From the NCBI RefSeq assembly GCF_030077735.1, contig NZ_JASJEU010000015.1, forward strand, positions 1 to 64,000: DNA of 64,000 nt. The letters run 5' to 3'. Shown one piece after another: positions 9,176 to 17,261 of this stretch (position 1 is its first letter; each line of letters begins with the position of its first letter). Source of the stretch: Gordonibacter faecis. GTDB taxonomy: Bacteria; Actinomycetota; Coriobacteriia; Coriobacteriales; Eggerthellaceae. The position numbers and the translations under genes are program-made. The notes under the pieces were generated by a model. The model was not told where the DNA came from and made no database searches. It was given only the letters and a program-made list of their open reading frames with translations.

Positions 9176-10507
9176 TTATTCCTTTCCCAGGTCAATTGTT
9201 AGTCCGTTCATAATCTGGTTTACCGTGCGCATGGCGCACATTTCGCCGCACATGGTGCAGGTGCCGTCCGTCGAAGGCGGGGCGCTTTCGAAATACGCGC
9301 GGGCGCGCACCGGGTCGAGCGCTTCGGCGAACATGCCCTCCCAGTCCACGCGGCGGCGGGCATCGCTCATGCGGTTGTCGCGGTCGCGCGCACCGGGCAC
9401 GCCCTTCGCGATGTCGGCGGCGTGGGCAGCAATCTTGGTGGCCACAAGGCCTTCGCGCACGTCAGCCGCATCGGGCAGGCGCAGGTGTTCGGCCGGTGTG
9501 ACGTAGCAGAGGAAGTCCGCGCCCGCAGCGGCGGCCACCGCGCCACCAATGGCGGCCGTGATGTGGTCATACCCCGGCGCGATGTCGGTCACGAGCGGCC
9601 CCAGCACGTAGAAGGGCGCGTCGTGACAGAGCCGCTTCTCCAGCTTCATGTTGGCAGCAATCTCGTCGAGCGCCATGTGGCCGGGGCCTTCCACCATCAC
9701 CTGCACGCCCGCGTCCCACGCGCGGCGCGTGAGCTTCCCAATCTCGATGAGTTCGGCTATCTGACCTGCGTCGGTGGCATCGTAGGTGCTCCCGGGGCGC
9801 ATCGCGTCACCGAGGCTAATGGTGCAGTCGTGCTCGTGCAGGATGGCCAGCACCTCGTCGTAGAACTCGTAGAAGGGGTTCTCGTTGCCGGTGGCTTCCA
9901 TCCACGCGAATATGAGCGAGCCGCCGCGGCTTACTATATTAGTAAGGCGGCCCGTTTCGCGGAACGACTCGATGACCCGGCGGTTCATGCCGGCGTGAAT
10001 GGTGACGAAGTCAACGCCGTCCTCGGCATGTGCGCGCACAACATTGAGGAAGTCCGCCGCCGTGATGCCCACGAGCGGCTTTTCCAAGTACCCTATGGCG
10101 TCATACAGAGGCACGGTGCCAATCATGGCTGGCGACTTCTCGATGAGCGCGCGGCGGAAGGCGGCCGTTTTGCCGCTGTTGGAGAGGTCCATGATGGCCT
10201 CGGCGCCCAGCTCAAGCGCCACGTCCACCTTCTTCCATTCCTCGGCCTCGTTGGCGAGGTCGCCCGAGATCCCTAAGTTAACATTCACTTTCGTGTGCAA
10301 GCCACCGCCCACGCCCTCGGGCGAAAGCGATGTGTGGTGGATGTTTGCGGGGATGGCAATGCGCCCGGCCGCCACGCCCTCGCGGATGAATTCGGGGTCG
10401 CGGCCCTCTTTGCGCGCCACGGCTTCCATCTGGCGCGTCACCGTACCAGCCCGCGCAGCGTCGATCTGCGTGACGGTTCCGTCACGCGGCGCATTAACAT
10501 GCGTCAT
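9176..10507 (-). CDS. thiC: Phosphomethylpyrimidine synthase
   Basis: The 443-residue product is the radical SAM enzyme that converts aminoimidazole ribotide to HMP-P. Recognisable segments are TLSPEGVG-like IHHTSLSPEGVG, GTVPLYDAIGY, FVTIHAGMN, MEGPGHMALDE-like VMVEGPGHMALDE, and the C-terminal [4Fe-4S] motif CTMCGEMCAMR (CX2CX3C). It is a short-form ThiC without the long N-terminal domain of the E. coli type. I set the start at the ATG at 10507 because GAAGGGAG lies 4 bases upstream; the longer in-frame reading would run through the TPP riboswitch. Confidence 0.94.
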   Translation of the reverse strand: MTHVNAPRDGTVTQIDAARAGTVTRQMEAVARKEGRDPEFIREGVAAGRIAIPANIHHTSLSPEGVGGGLHTKVNVNLGISGDLANEAEEWKKVDVALELGAEAIMDLSNSGKTAAFRRALIEKSPAMIGTVPLYDAIGYLEKPLVGITAADFLNVVRAHAEDGVDFVTIHAGMNRRVIESFRETGRLTNIVSRGGSLIFAWMEATGNENPFYEFYDEVLAILHEHDCTISLGDAMRPGSTYDATDAGQIAELIEIGKLTRRAWDAGVQVMVEGPGHMALDEIAANMKLEKRLCHDAPFYVLGPLVTDIAPGYDHITAAIGGAVAAAAGADFLCYVTPAEHLRLPDAADVREGLVATKIAAHAADIAKGVPGARDRDNRMSDARRRVDWEGMFAEALDPVRARAYFESAPPSTDGTCTMCGEMCAMRTVNQIMNGLTIDLGKE

Positions 10508-10512
10508 AGAAC

Positions 10513-10616
10513 TCCCTTCGTTGGCATTACCCATGTCAGGTTCTTCGGGTCGAAGCGTGACGGCGCTTCCTCTCAGCCTGCCCGGCCGCAACGCGGCTGC
10601 AAGCTCCCCGGTATGA
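10513..10616 (-). promoter_or_regulatory. TPP riboswitch (THI element) of the thi operon
   Basis: Read on the minus strand the segment contains the conserved THI-box blocks in order: CCGGGGAGCTTG, CTGAGAGG, then ACCCGAAGAACCTGACATGG, GTAATGCCAACGAAGGGA. These match the pyrimidine- and pyrophosphate-sensing parts of the TPP aptamer. The last block (GAAGGGAG) also serves as the thiC ribosome site, 4 bases from its ATG. This suggests direct control of translation start by TPP binding. A TATACT -10-like box lies just upstream (10631-10636). Confidence 0.93.
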
Positions 10617-10665
10617 AAAGGTGCGAACACAGTATAGGCGAAGCGCCGCTTGCCGCACTCCCCCA

Positions 10666-10684
10666 TTTCGCGCAAAGCGCGAAA
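10666..10684. other. Short perfect hairpin upstream of the thi promoter
   Basis: TTTCGCGC, AAA, GCGCGAAA is a perfect 8-bp inverted repeat with a 3-base loop. It lies beyond the probable thi transcription start. Its role is unknown; it could be an operator or chance. Confidence 0.4.
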
Positions 10685-10717
10685 ACTCACGTTGATAGGT
10701 AGGTTCTGGTGGAGAGT

Positions 10718-10864
10718 GTCATCCCTGAGCGAAGGCGGCGAAGCCGCCGGAGTCGCGACGCAAAGCTAGTCCCGTAGGGGAAGGATCCCGTGCGGCGCTA
10801 GCAGGAAGACTCACGGTTGACACCGCACGGGATCCTTCGACTCGCTTCGCTCGCTCAGGATGAC
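10718..10864. repeat. Palindromic intergenic element (147 bp)
   Basis: The element opens with GTCATCCCTGAGCGAAG and closes with CTTCGCTCGCTCAGGATGAC, so its ends are inverted copies of each other. Nested inside are 15-bp perfect inverted arms AAGGATCCCGTGCGG (10781-10795) and CCGCACGGGATCCTT (10823-10837). It fills the gap between the thi operon promoter and the 3' end of the thiamine pyrophosphokinase gene. Elements with such ends are typical of dispersed genomic repeats, but no second copy is in this window. Confidence 0.7.
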
Positions 10865-10917
10865 AAGAGGCGCGTTTTGCGGTGTTTCACAATTAGGATG
10901 ACAGAGAAGGAAATGCA

Positions 10918-11547
10918 TCAAGGCAAAGGATAAAAAACGTAGAGTGTGCCCTCTTCGACGGCGATTCTTGCGGGTTCGCCGGTGAGTTCGTTGGAGAGGC
11001 CGCGGGAGGTGCGGTTGGTGAGGTCTTCGTCGTTGAGCGAGTATTCCAGGCCGCGCTCGATGACGCCGCGGACGCGATCGTTTGCGGCGAGCACCGACAC
11101 GGTGCCTGCATCGAGGTCGGGCAGTTCCAGCACGTCAGGGCCCGTGAGCAAGCGCAGAGCGAAGGTGTCGCCAACCGCCGTCACATACAGCTCGCGCTCG
11201 GAGAACGTGGCAAACAATTGCAGGTTCGCAATGGTGTGATCCAGCCGACCTCCCAGCGCACCATAAATGATAAGTTCGTCGTAATCCCAGGCCACGGCCT
11301 TCTCAAGCGCCAGCTCCATGTCGCTTTTGTCCTTCTTCACGGGGTGGCGCGACACGCGCCGACACTTCGGCACATAGCCAAGCGAATCGAAGTCGCCCAC
11401 CGCCATGTCGGGCGCAATTCCCAGCGCCTCAAGGTGAGCAAACCCCGCGTCAACCGCAATCACGAACTCAAACAAGCCCGCGTCATAGCGCGCCTTGAAA
11501 TCCTCAGCGTTAAAGTCAGAAGCCCCCACCAAAGCACACGTGGCCAT
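10918..11547 (-). CDS. thiN: Thiamine pyrophosphokinase
   Basis: The 209-residue protein converts thiamine to TPP. It shows the family signatures AVDAGFAHLEALGIAPDMAVGDFDSL, KDKSDMELAL and YGALGGRLDHTIANLQLF, the last being the strongly conserved GGRxDH motif. The start is the ATG at 11547, preceded by AAGGAG; a slightly longer reading lacks a ribosome site. It lies next to the thi operon but beyond the palindromic element, so it is probably transcribed separately. It has no riboswitch of its own that I can see. Confidence 0.92.
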   Translation of the reverse strand: MATCALVGASDFNAEDFKARYDAGLFEFVIAVDAGFAHLEALGIAPDMAVGDFDSLGYVPKCRRVSRHPVKKDKSDMELALEKAVAWDYDELIIYGALGGRLDHTIANLQLFATFSERELYVTAVGDTFALRLLTGPDVLELPDLDAGTVSVLAANDRVRGVIERGLEYSLNDEDLTNRTSRGLSNELTGEPARIAVEEGTLYVFYPLP

Positions 11548-11671
11548 TATTGTTCTCCTTATACCCACCATCACGGTTCACCCAGGTCAGAAATGAGCGC
11601 CCCACGCACCCCAAAAGCGCGCAGGTAGGTTCACCTTATCTCCCCGGTCCACCTGTGCTAGAATACCATAC

Positions 11672-12029
11672 GCGAGCGGGCCAGACGATCGCGCACTTCG
11701 GTGTGAGGAAAGTCCGGGCTCCACAGGGCAGGATGCCAGCTAACGGCTGGGCGGGGCGACCCGACGGAAAGTGCCACAGAAAAGAAAACTCCCCCGTGAC
11801 CACGCGCTTCGGCGCGCCACAACGGGAGAAAAGCTGAAACGGTGCGGTAAGAGCGCACCAGCGCGTCGGCAACGGCGCGGCTTGGAAAACCCCATCCGGA
11901 GCAAGCGCAAATAGGAACGCGACACGGTGGCCCGCCGTACGTTCGGGTTGCGTGCTTAAGGCGTCTGGCGACAGACGCCTCAGATAAATGGTCGTCCAAC
12001 GACAGAACCCGGCTTATCGACCCGCTCGC
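11672..12029 (+). ncRNA. rnpB: RNase P RNA (type A)
   Basis: The 5' arm GCGAGCGGG (11672-11680) pairs with the 3' arm CCCGCTCGC (12021-12029) to form P1. The universally conserved core segments are present: GAGGAAAGTCCGGGCTCCAC near the 5' end and ACAGAACCCGGCTTA near the 3' end. The 358-base length is typical of actinobacterial type A RNase P RNA, which processes tRNA 5' ends. A TAGAAT at 11659-11664 may be the -10 box. Confidence 0.95.
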
Positions 12030-12092
12030 ACTTCCCACCTCCGAAAACTTTTCTGTCACAGGACGCGAGTTGCGGCGTCTAACTCTGTGCAT

Positions 12093-12113
12093 GGGAAACG
12101 ATGGGCGTTTCCC
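12093..12113. promoter_or_regulatory. Inverted repeat upstream of the sigma factor gene
   Basis: GGGAAACG, ATGGG, CGTTTCCC forms a perfect 8-bp inverted repeat ending 23 bases before the sigma factor start codon. It could be an operator or an RNA hairpin in the leader. No T-run follows, so it is not an obvious terminator for rnpB. Confidence 0.4.
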
Positions 12114-12136
12114 CGCTTTGACGAAAGGTGATGAAC

Positions 12137-13018
12137 ATGCAACCTGAAACCCCTGATCCTACGTTCGATCTCGTCGATCGCGCGGTGGCTGGCGACACGC
12201 AGGCGCTTGAGCAGCTGTTGGCATCGACGCACGGACTAGTGTTTAACCTGGCGCTGCGCTTCCTGGGCACCATCCCCGATGCGGAAGATGCCGCGCAGGA
12301 AATTGCCGTCAAAATCATGACGCACCTGTCCACCTTCCGCAAGGAAAGCGCATTTTCTACCTGGATCTACCGCATTGCGGTGAACCACCTGAAGGACTGC
12401 CGCACGCACCGATTCGCGAACGCGCCGTTCAGCTTCGAAATGTACGGCGCCGACATCACTGACGAGCGGGCACGCAACGTGCCCGACCTTTCCGAGGGCG
12501 TCGACCGCAACCTGCTGGCGAGCGAGCTGAAGCTGTCGTGCACGAACGTGATGCTGCAGTGCCTCGACGCGGACAGCCGCATGGCGTATGTGCTGGGCAC
12601 GATGTTCAAGGTGGACAGCGCCACGGCGGCCGACGCGCTCGGCATCACGCCCGAGGCCTACCGGCAGCGGCTCTCGCGCGCACGGCGCACCGTGGCGGAA
12701 TTCCTGCGCGCATACTGCCAGCACGGAGGCTCCGAAACGTGCTCGTGCACGCGGCGCGTGGACTTCGCCATTGCCACGCACCGGCTGGCCCCGCACGACT
12801 TGGAGTACAGCCGCCTTTCGGAGGAAGAGCGCGCCACGGGTGCGTTTGTCGAGGCCATGGACGAGTTGGACGGCTACTCGTGCCTGTTCGACGAACTGCC
12901 TACCTACCGCCCCACCCCGCGCGCGAAGGAACTGCTGGAAACGTGCATGGCCACGGCGAGTTTCGCCACGGTGGCGGACGGGCGCGCCGAAGCAGGCAAG
13001 GGGGTGCACCGTGGGTAA
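12137..13018 (+). CDS. ECF-like sigma-70 family factor with C-terminal extension
   Basis: The 293-residue product has a region-2-like segment (ALRFLGTIPDAEDAAQEIAVKIMTHL, then STWIYRIAVNHLKD) and a region-4 HTH (ADALGITPEAYRQRLSRARRTVAEFL). It should therefore be an alternative RNA polymerase sigma factor. About 110 residues follow region 4, including a CSCTRRV motif and a second Cys-containing helix segment; these resemble no domain I know and may hold a metal or regulate the factor. The start at 12137 follows AGGTGAT, a long match to the 16S anti-Shine-Dalgarno. The DUF2461 gene overlaps its last 8 bases, so both are translated together. No anti-sigma gene is evident. Confidence 0.8.
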   Translation: MQPETPDPTFDLVDRAVAGDTQALEQLLASTHGLVFNLALRFLGTIPDAEDAAQEIAVKIMTHLSTFRKESAFSTWIYRIAVNHLKDCRTHRFANAPFSFEMYGADITDERARNVPDLSEGVDRNLLASELKLSCTNVMLQCLDADSRMAYVLGTMFKVDSATAADALGITPEAYRQRLSRARRTVAEFLRAYCQHGGSETCSCTRRVDFAIATHRLAPHDLEYSRLSEEERATGAFVEAMDELDGYSCLFDELPTYRPTPRAKELLETCMATASFATVADGRAEAGKGVHRG

Positions 13019-13691
13019 CGCCACCATGTTGGAGTTTCTGGCGGAGTTACACGAGAACAACTCCTACGACTGGATGCACGCCCACGAGCAGCAGAAGAAG
13101 GACGCGCAGGAGGCGTTTGTCGCGCTGGTGGCCAGCCTCGTGGCCGAACTCGCCGTTGACAAGCCGGAACTAGCCGCGCTTGAGGCAAAGGACCTTGTGT
13201 TTCGCATCAACCGCGACACGCGGTTTTCCGACGACAAGTCGCCCTACAACCCGACATTCCGCGCGCACATTTCGCCGGCCGGGCGCGCGCCCGTGCCCGT
13301 GGGGTATTTCATCAGCCTGACGCCCGGCGGCACGTTCGCCGGCGGCGGCCTGTTCGCGCCGCACTTCAAGGACGCGACGCGGATGGTGCGCGAAGCGATT
13401 GCCTCCGATCCCGCAGGGTTCTTGGGGATGGTGGAAGCACCCGCGTTCAAGGAACGCTTCCACTTTGTTGGCACGCCGCTCAAGCGTGTGCCCGCTGGCT
13501 TCGACGCAGAAAGCCCCGCCGCCGAGTACCTCAAGTGCAAGTGCTGGGCCGTTGAGGACTTCCTCGACGACGCCGTAGTGGCTGATGACGCGGCATGCCG
13601 CCAAGCGTTTCTGGAAAGCTTCCACGCCATGCGAGCATTCAACCAGTGGCTAAACGATGCCCTCAAAGGCTTCGAGATGCCGACGCGCTAG
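13011..13691 (+). CDS. DUF2461 family protein
   Basis: The 226-residue product fits DUF2461 (TIGR02453) throughout its length: MLEFLAELHENNSYDWMHAH near the N-terminus, the signature FRINRDTRFSDDKSPYNP around residue 65, and VGYFISLTPGGTFAGGGLF afterwards. The biochemical function of the family is unknown. The GTG start at 13011 overlaps the sigma factor stop (GTGGGTAA), with AAGGGGGTG upstream, so the pair is translationally coupled. Its stop codon abuts the truncated repeat element copy A. Confidence 0.85.
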   Translation: MGNATMLEFLAELHENNSYDWMHAHEQQKKDAQEAFVALVASLVAELAVDKPELAALEAKDLVFRINRDTRFSDDKSPYNPTFRAHISPAGRAPVPVGYFISLTPGGTFAGGGLFAPHFKDATRMVREAIASDPAGFLGMVEAPAFKERFHFVGTPLKRVPAGFDAESPAAEYLKCKCWAVEDFLDDAVVADDAACRQAFLESFHAMRAFNQWLNDALKGFEMPTR

Positions 13692-13857
13692 CACGAAAGC
13701 GCAGGTCAAGGATGGGTTCTCCGCCTTTGGCGGAGAGGGCGCCCCTACGAGGGTTGCCGTTCTTGCGAAAAAGACTTGCGAGTACGCGCCCCCGTCATGG
13801 TGATAGGGAGAAGGATGCCTTGTGGTTTAATAGATAGCGCGAAGCGCGTCACACTTT
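13692..13857. mobile_element. MITE-like element, copy A (right part only)
   Basis: From the DUF2461 stop codon to the ABC ATPase stop codon the sequence matches the right-hand part of the full element at 57940-58300. It shares the hairpin CTCCGCC..GGCGGAGAGGGCG, CCCCTACGA, GTGGTTTA, and the terminal repeat ATAGCGCGAAGCGCGTCACAC at 13834-13854. The left end is missing. The ATPase stop codon (TAA) sits exactly at the element edge. Confidence 0.75.
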
Positions 13858-14984
13858 TACCCTTGTGCGGGGAAGAGGGTGTAGGCGCGGCCCTCTTTGG
13901 TTTCGTGGGGTTGGATAGTCACACCGAAGGCGTGTTCGATGGCGTGGGCGGCAAGCACTTCGTCCACGGCGCCGGCGCAGGTGGCTCTTCCCCGCTCCAT
14001 TACCAGCAGGCGGTCGGAGTAGCGCAGGGCCAGGTCGAGGTCGTGGATGACCATGACGATAGTCTTGCCATGGTCGCGGTTGAGGGTGCGCACGAGTTCC
14101 ATCGTTTCGTGGCACGCGCGAATATCGAGGTAGGTGGTGGGCTCGTCAAGCACGATGAGGTCGGTGTCTTGCGCGAGCGTCATCGCGATAAACGCGCGCT
14201 GGCGCTCGCCGCCGGAGAGGCGACGCAGTTCATGGTCGCGAAACCGCGCGATACCCGCCAGCTCAAGCGCGTGTTCCACGTGCTCGCGATCTTCCCGAGA
14301 GAGTCGCCCCTGATGCGATTGATACGGATAGCGCCCGCACGCCACGAGCGCCTCCACCGTCATCGCCGGCGGCCGCGACGCCTGCGCCAAAACAGCCACC
14401 CGCCGCGCCCGCTCCTTCGCCTTCATCGACAACGTGGGCACCCCATCCACGAACACCTCACCCACACGCGGCCGCAGCAGCCCGTCCACCAACTTCACCA
14501 ACGTAGACTTCCCACACCCATTCGGCCCTACCACACTAGTCACCGCCCCATGAGGAAACGAAGCCGAAAGCCCCTCGATAAACGGCTCTTCCCCATACGA
14601 GAACGAAACGCCGCGCACTTCAATTGCAGGGGAATCACATTCAGCAACCGGTGCTTCTGATGCCGGAGTGACGGGGGTCGGGGGATCCGCCGCGAGTTCC
14701 GCACGAGCCTCACCAGCAGAAACAACAGGTCCAGCGACCTCTGATCCCGGCTGTAGCATCTGGGTGGCGGGGGTCTGATGCGAGTTCCGCACGAGCCGAA
14801 CGTCCCTGTGGGACGTTCGTGCGAGCAGGACTGTCTGAGCAGCAGACTCCCGCCGCCCAGACGCGTCCCAGGGAGCAGTCGCATTGTTCAAGGCCGCTGC
14901 AAGTTTCGCGCGAACAGGACTGTCTGAGCGCCGGACTCCCCGACCCTCGTCCCGGAGGACCCGGAAAAAACTCGCACTAATCAA
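13857..14984 (-). CDS. Iron/heme/B12-type ABC importer, ATP-binding protein
   Basis: The ATPase core (about the last 260 residues) has Walker A VGPNGCGKSTL, signature LSGGERQRAFIAMTLAQ, Walker B LIVLDEPTTYLD and the switch His in VIHDLDLAL. This fits the FecE/BtuD-like ATPases of siderophore, heme or cobalamin importers. The frame is open back to a TTG at 14984 that overlaps the permease stop, giving 375 residues. The first 115 are Ala/Pro-rich, unlike the family, and are encoded by DNA with hairpins and direct repeats. The true start is uncertain; an ATG at 14759 gives 300 residues and the conserved core begins near 14630. The C-terminus ends at a MITE edge. Confidence 0.82.
   Translation of the reverse strand: MISASFFRVLRDEGRGVRRSDSPVRAKLAAALNNATAPWDASGRRESAAQTVLLARTSHRDVRLVRNSHQTPATQMLQPGSEVAGPVVSAGEARAELAADPPTPVTPASEAPVAECDSPAIEVRGVSFSYGEEPFIEGLSASFPHGAVTSVVGPNGCGKSTLVKLVDGLLRPRVGEVFVDGVPTLSMKAKERARRVAVLAQASRPPAMTVEALVACGRYPYQSHQGRLSREDREHVEHALELAGIARFRDHELRRLSGGERQRAFIAMTLAQDTDLIVLDEPTTYLDIRACHETMELVRTLNRDHGKTIVMVIHDLDLALRYSDRLLVMERGRATCAGAVDEVLAAHAIEHAFGVTIQPHETKEGRAYTLFPAQG
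14692..14945. repeat. Direct repeats and hairpin inside the ATPase 5' region
   Basis: The 18-base sequence GCGAGTTCCGCACGAGCC occurs at 14692-14709 and 14780-14797. AGGACTGTCTGAGC occurs twice, at about 14827-14840 and 14916-14929. GAACGTCCC, TGT, GGGACGTTC (14798-14818) is a perfect 9-bp hairpin. Such structure suggests an inserted intergenic repeat rather than selected protein sequence. Confidence 0.6.
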
Positions 14985-15984
14985 GGCCGCGCCTCCTGTT
15001 CTTCAAGATGAGGTAGATGAAGAAGGGGCCGCCGAGAAAGGACATGAGGATGCCCACGGGCACCTCGTAGGGCGCGAACAGCACGCGCGACAGCAAATCG
15101 CACACCACCACAAACGCCGCGCCCGTCACCGCCGAAAGCGGAAGCACCCAGCGGTTGTCGTGCCCGACGAAGAAGCGCACGAGGTGCGGAATGATAAGCC
15201 CCACGAACCCAAGCAGCCCCGCAAAACTCACCGCCGCGCCCGCAAGTACGGCAGCCAAACCAAGCATGGCCAGGCGCGTCGCCCCCACGTTCATGCCAAG
15301 CGCGTGGGCCGTTTCGTCGCCCAGCGCCATGATATTGAGCTTCCCCGCCACAAGCAGCGCCACCGCCAAGCCACCCACCACGTAGAGGGCTGGCCACCAC
15401 AAGTCGTCGAGCAGCACGCCCGCCAGGCCACCCACCAAAAACGATGACGACCCGATGTAGGCATCAGGGTTCACAATGAGGATAGTGTTCATCCCCGCGC
15501 CAAACACCGAGGTGATGGCAATACCCGCCAGCACCACGGTGAGCCGCGAGGTGGAAGCGCCAAGCGAAATGCCGAAGATGATGAGCGCCGTCACAAGCGC
15601 CCCTCCGAACGCCGCGAGCGGCGGCAACCAGAGCGCGCTGGGGAATACGCTCGCCGCAATGAGCACGAACAGCCCCGCGCCCGAGTTGATGCCGATGATG
15701 TTGGGGCTGGCCATGGGGTTGTCAAGCACCGCCTGGATGATGGCGCCCGCCACCGCAAGCGCGCTGCCCGCCAGAAGCGCGGCAAGCACGCGCGGCAGGC
15801 GCACGTTCACCAGGATGCTCTTCGCCGAAGCCGCCACGTCACCGCCCGTGGCCCACGCCACCAGTTCGCCCAGGCTCACCGACGACGAGCCCACGAGAAA
15901 TGCCGCCGCCGTTGCCATCACTAGGAGGGAAACGGAGACAACCGCGATGACCGGCGCTGCTTTATCTCGGTTGAATCCGGCCAC
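14977..15984 (-). CDS. FecCD-family ABC importer permease
   Basis: The 335-residue, very hydrophobic protein fits the BtuC/FecCD family of about ten membrane helices. Typical segments are VRLPRVLAALLAGSALAVAGAIIQAVLDNPMASPNIIGINSGAG near residue 60 and GFVGLIIPHLVRFFVGHDNRWVLPLSAVTGAAFVVVCDLLSR near residue 255, including the coupling-helix region. It forms the membrane channel for a substrate such as ferric siderophore, heme or cobalamin. It lies 18 bp after the binding-protein gene, and its stop overlaps the possible TTG start of the ATPase gene, so the three genes form one operon. Confidence 0.9.
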   Translation of the reverse strand: MAGFNRDKAAPVIAVVSVSLLVMATAAAFLVGSSSVSLGELVAWATGGDVAASAKSILVNVRLPRVLAALLAGSALAVAGAIIQAVLDNPMASPNIIGINSGAGLFVLIAASVFPSALWLPPLAAFGGALVTALIIFGISLGASTSRLTVVLAGIAITSVFGAGMNTILIVNPDAYIGSSSFLVGGLAGVLLDDLWWPALYVVGGLAVALLVAGKLNIMALGDETAHALGMNVGATRLAMLGLAAVLAGAAVSFAGLLGFVGLIIPHLVRFFVGHDNRWVLPLSAVTGAAFVVVCDLLSRVLFAPYEVPVGILMSFLGGPFFIYLILKNRRRGLD

Positions 15985-16002
15985 GTCAGACGCTACTTTC
16001 GC

Positions 16003-17010
16003 CTACGCGTAGAGCGCGTCGAACAGCGCCTGGTAGCTTTCGTCCCAGCGCTCGTTGGGCTTGTACTGGAACAGGTGCGGGTCAAGCGTCACATAGGTGC
16101 CGTTCTGCACGGCGGACAGTGTGGACCAGGCGGGGTTCGCTGAGGTCTGGTCCTCAAGCGCTTTCATGGCAGCCGCGTTGTCGTTGCCCATGGGCACCAC
16201 GAAGATGAAGTCGGGGTTCAGTTCGATGAGAGATTCTAGGCTGAAGTCCTTGAGCAGGCTCTTGTTGTCGTCAACAAGGTTCTTGACACCCAGGTCGGCC
16301 AGCATCGCGCCGGTCATCGTGGAGGATGCCTGCACGCGCGTGCCACCCGAGTAGGTGGTGAGCACGAGCGCCGTGGGGGCCTCGCCCGCGGGAACCTTCG
16401 CCACAATGTCGTCGATGCGCTTCTGTGTGGCTTCGCCGTTCTGCTCGTAGAGGTCGGCGCGACCGGTGATGTCGGTGCAGGTCTTAAGCATGCGCAGGTA
16501 GTCATCGAACGTCGTCACCTGGAAGGCGGCCACGGGAATGTCGGACGCCTCGAGCGCGGCCCTGAGGTCGGTCTGGCTCGATTCGCCGCCGCGGCCGCCG
16601 GAACCGCTGGTCATAATGACGAAGTCGGGCTCAAGGGCGATGATGGCTTCCAGGTTAGGGTTGGTGAAATCGCCCACCTTCTGCACGTTAGGGGACGTGA
16701 GGTCGTAGTTGGACAGCGTAAATGCGTCATCAGATGCGCCGACGAGCGTGCCACCGGCAAGTTCCCAAATGCTCGCGAAGCTGCCCATGCAGGCCACCAC
16801 GCGCTGCGGGTTGTCCACGGTGACTTCCGCGCCCGTGTCGTCGGTGAAAGTGACGGAGGCGGCAGCTGGCGTGGAGGCAGGCTGCTCAGGGGCGGGAGCT
16901 GGCTCCGCTTCTGCCGCAGGCTGCGTCGTGGAGCAGCCCGCAAGGAGCGTGAGGGCGAGAGCAGCCGCGAAGGTGGTAGCGACCAGGCGCTTTAAGGTGG
17001 TAAGAGTCAT
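16003..17010 (-). CDS. Substrate-binding lipoprotein of the iron/heme/B12-type importer
   Basis: The 335-residue product begins with a lipoprotein signal peptide whose lipobox is LLAGC, then an Ala/Pro/Glu-rich linker, then a type III periplasmic-binding fold (VTFTDDTGAEVTVDNPQRVVACMGSFASIWELAGG ... ALEPDFVIMTSG). It should be anchored outside the membrane and deliver ligand to the FecCD permease. The ligand cannot be assigned. The start ATG at 17010 has AAAGGAC before it; the longer in-frame reading lacks a ribosome site. It is the first gene of the importer operon. Confidence 0.9.
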   Translation of the reverse strand: MTLTTLKRLVATTFAAALALTLLAGCSTTQPAAEAEPAPAPEQPASTPAAASVTFTDDTGAEVTVDNPQRVVACMGSFASIWELAGGTLVGASDDAFTLSNYDLTSPNVQKVGDFTNPNLEAIIALEPDFVIMTSGSGGRGGESSQTDLRAALEASDIPVAAFQVTTFDDYLRMLKTCTDITGRADLYEQNGEATQKRIDDIVAKVPAGEAPTALVLTTYSGGTRVQASSTMTGAMLADLGVKNLVDDNKSLLKDFSLESLIELNPDFIFVVPMGNDNAAAMKALEDQTSANPAWSTLSAVQNGTYVTLDPHLFQYKPNERWDESYQALFDALYA

Positions 17011-17261
17011 GGAAGTCCTTTCTCGTTGAATCAACCTACATGCACGACGTGCTGGCGCGGATACAAGCGACGAAACTGCAAGCCATCGGCCGCGCCTTAA
17101 CATGGGGGTCAGACCAGGTCTACATCAGTCAGCGAGAAGCGTCGAGGTGCCCAGAATTGCTGCGTTTCGCGGCCGAGCGTGCTTCGCACGTGAGGGTAAG
17201 CGAAAAAGCGGCAAGGCTGGGTGCATCGGCGCTTCGCAGCGTCGACTTGTTCCGGCGGCCG

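Noticed and set aside
10508..10690. N-terminal extension of ThiC
   Set aside because: The extra codons are the TPP riboswitch read as protein; the real start at 10507 has a ribosome site.
12588..13010. Longer DUF2461 protein starting inside the sigma factor gene
   Set aside because: The extra 141 residues are an out-of-frame reading of the sigma factor. A GTG with a good ribosome site at 13011 gives the family's normal length.
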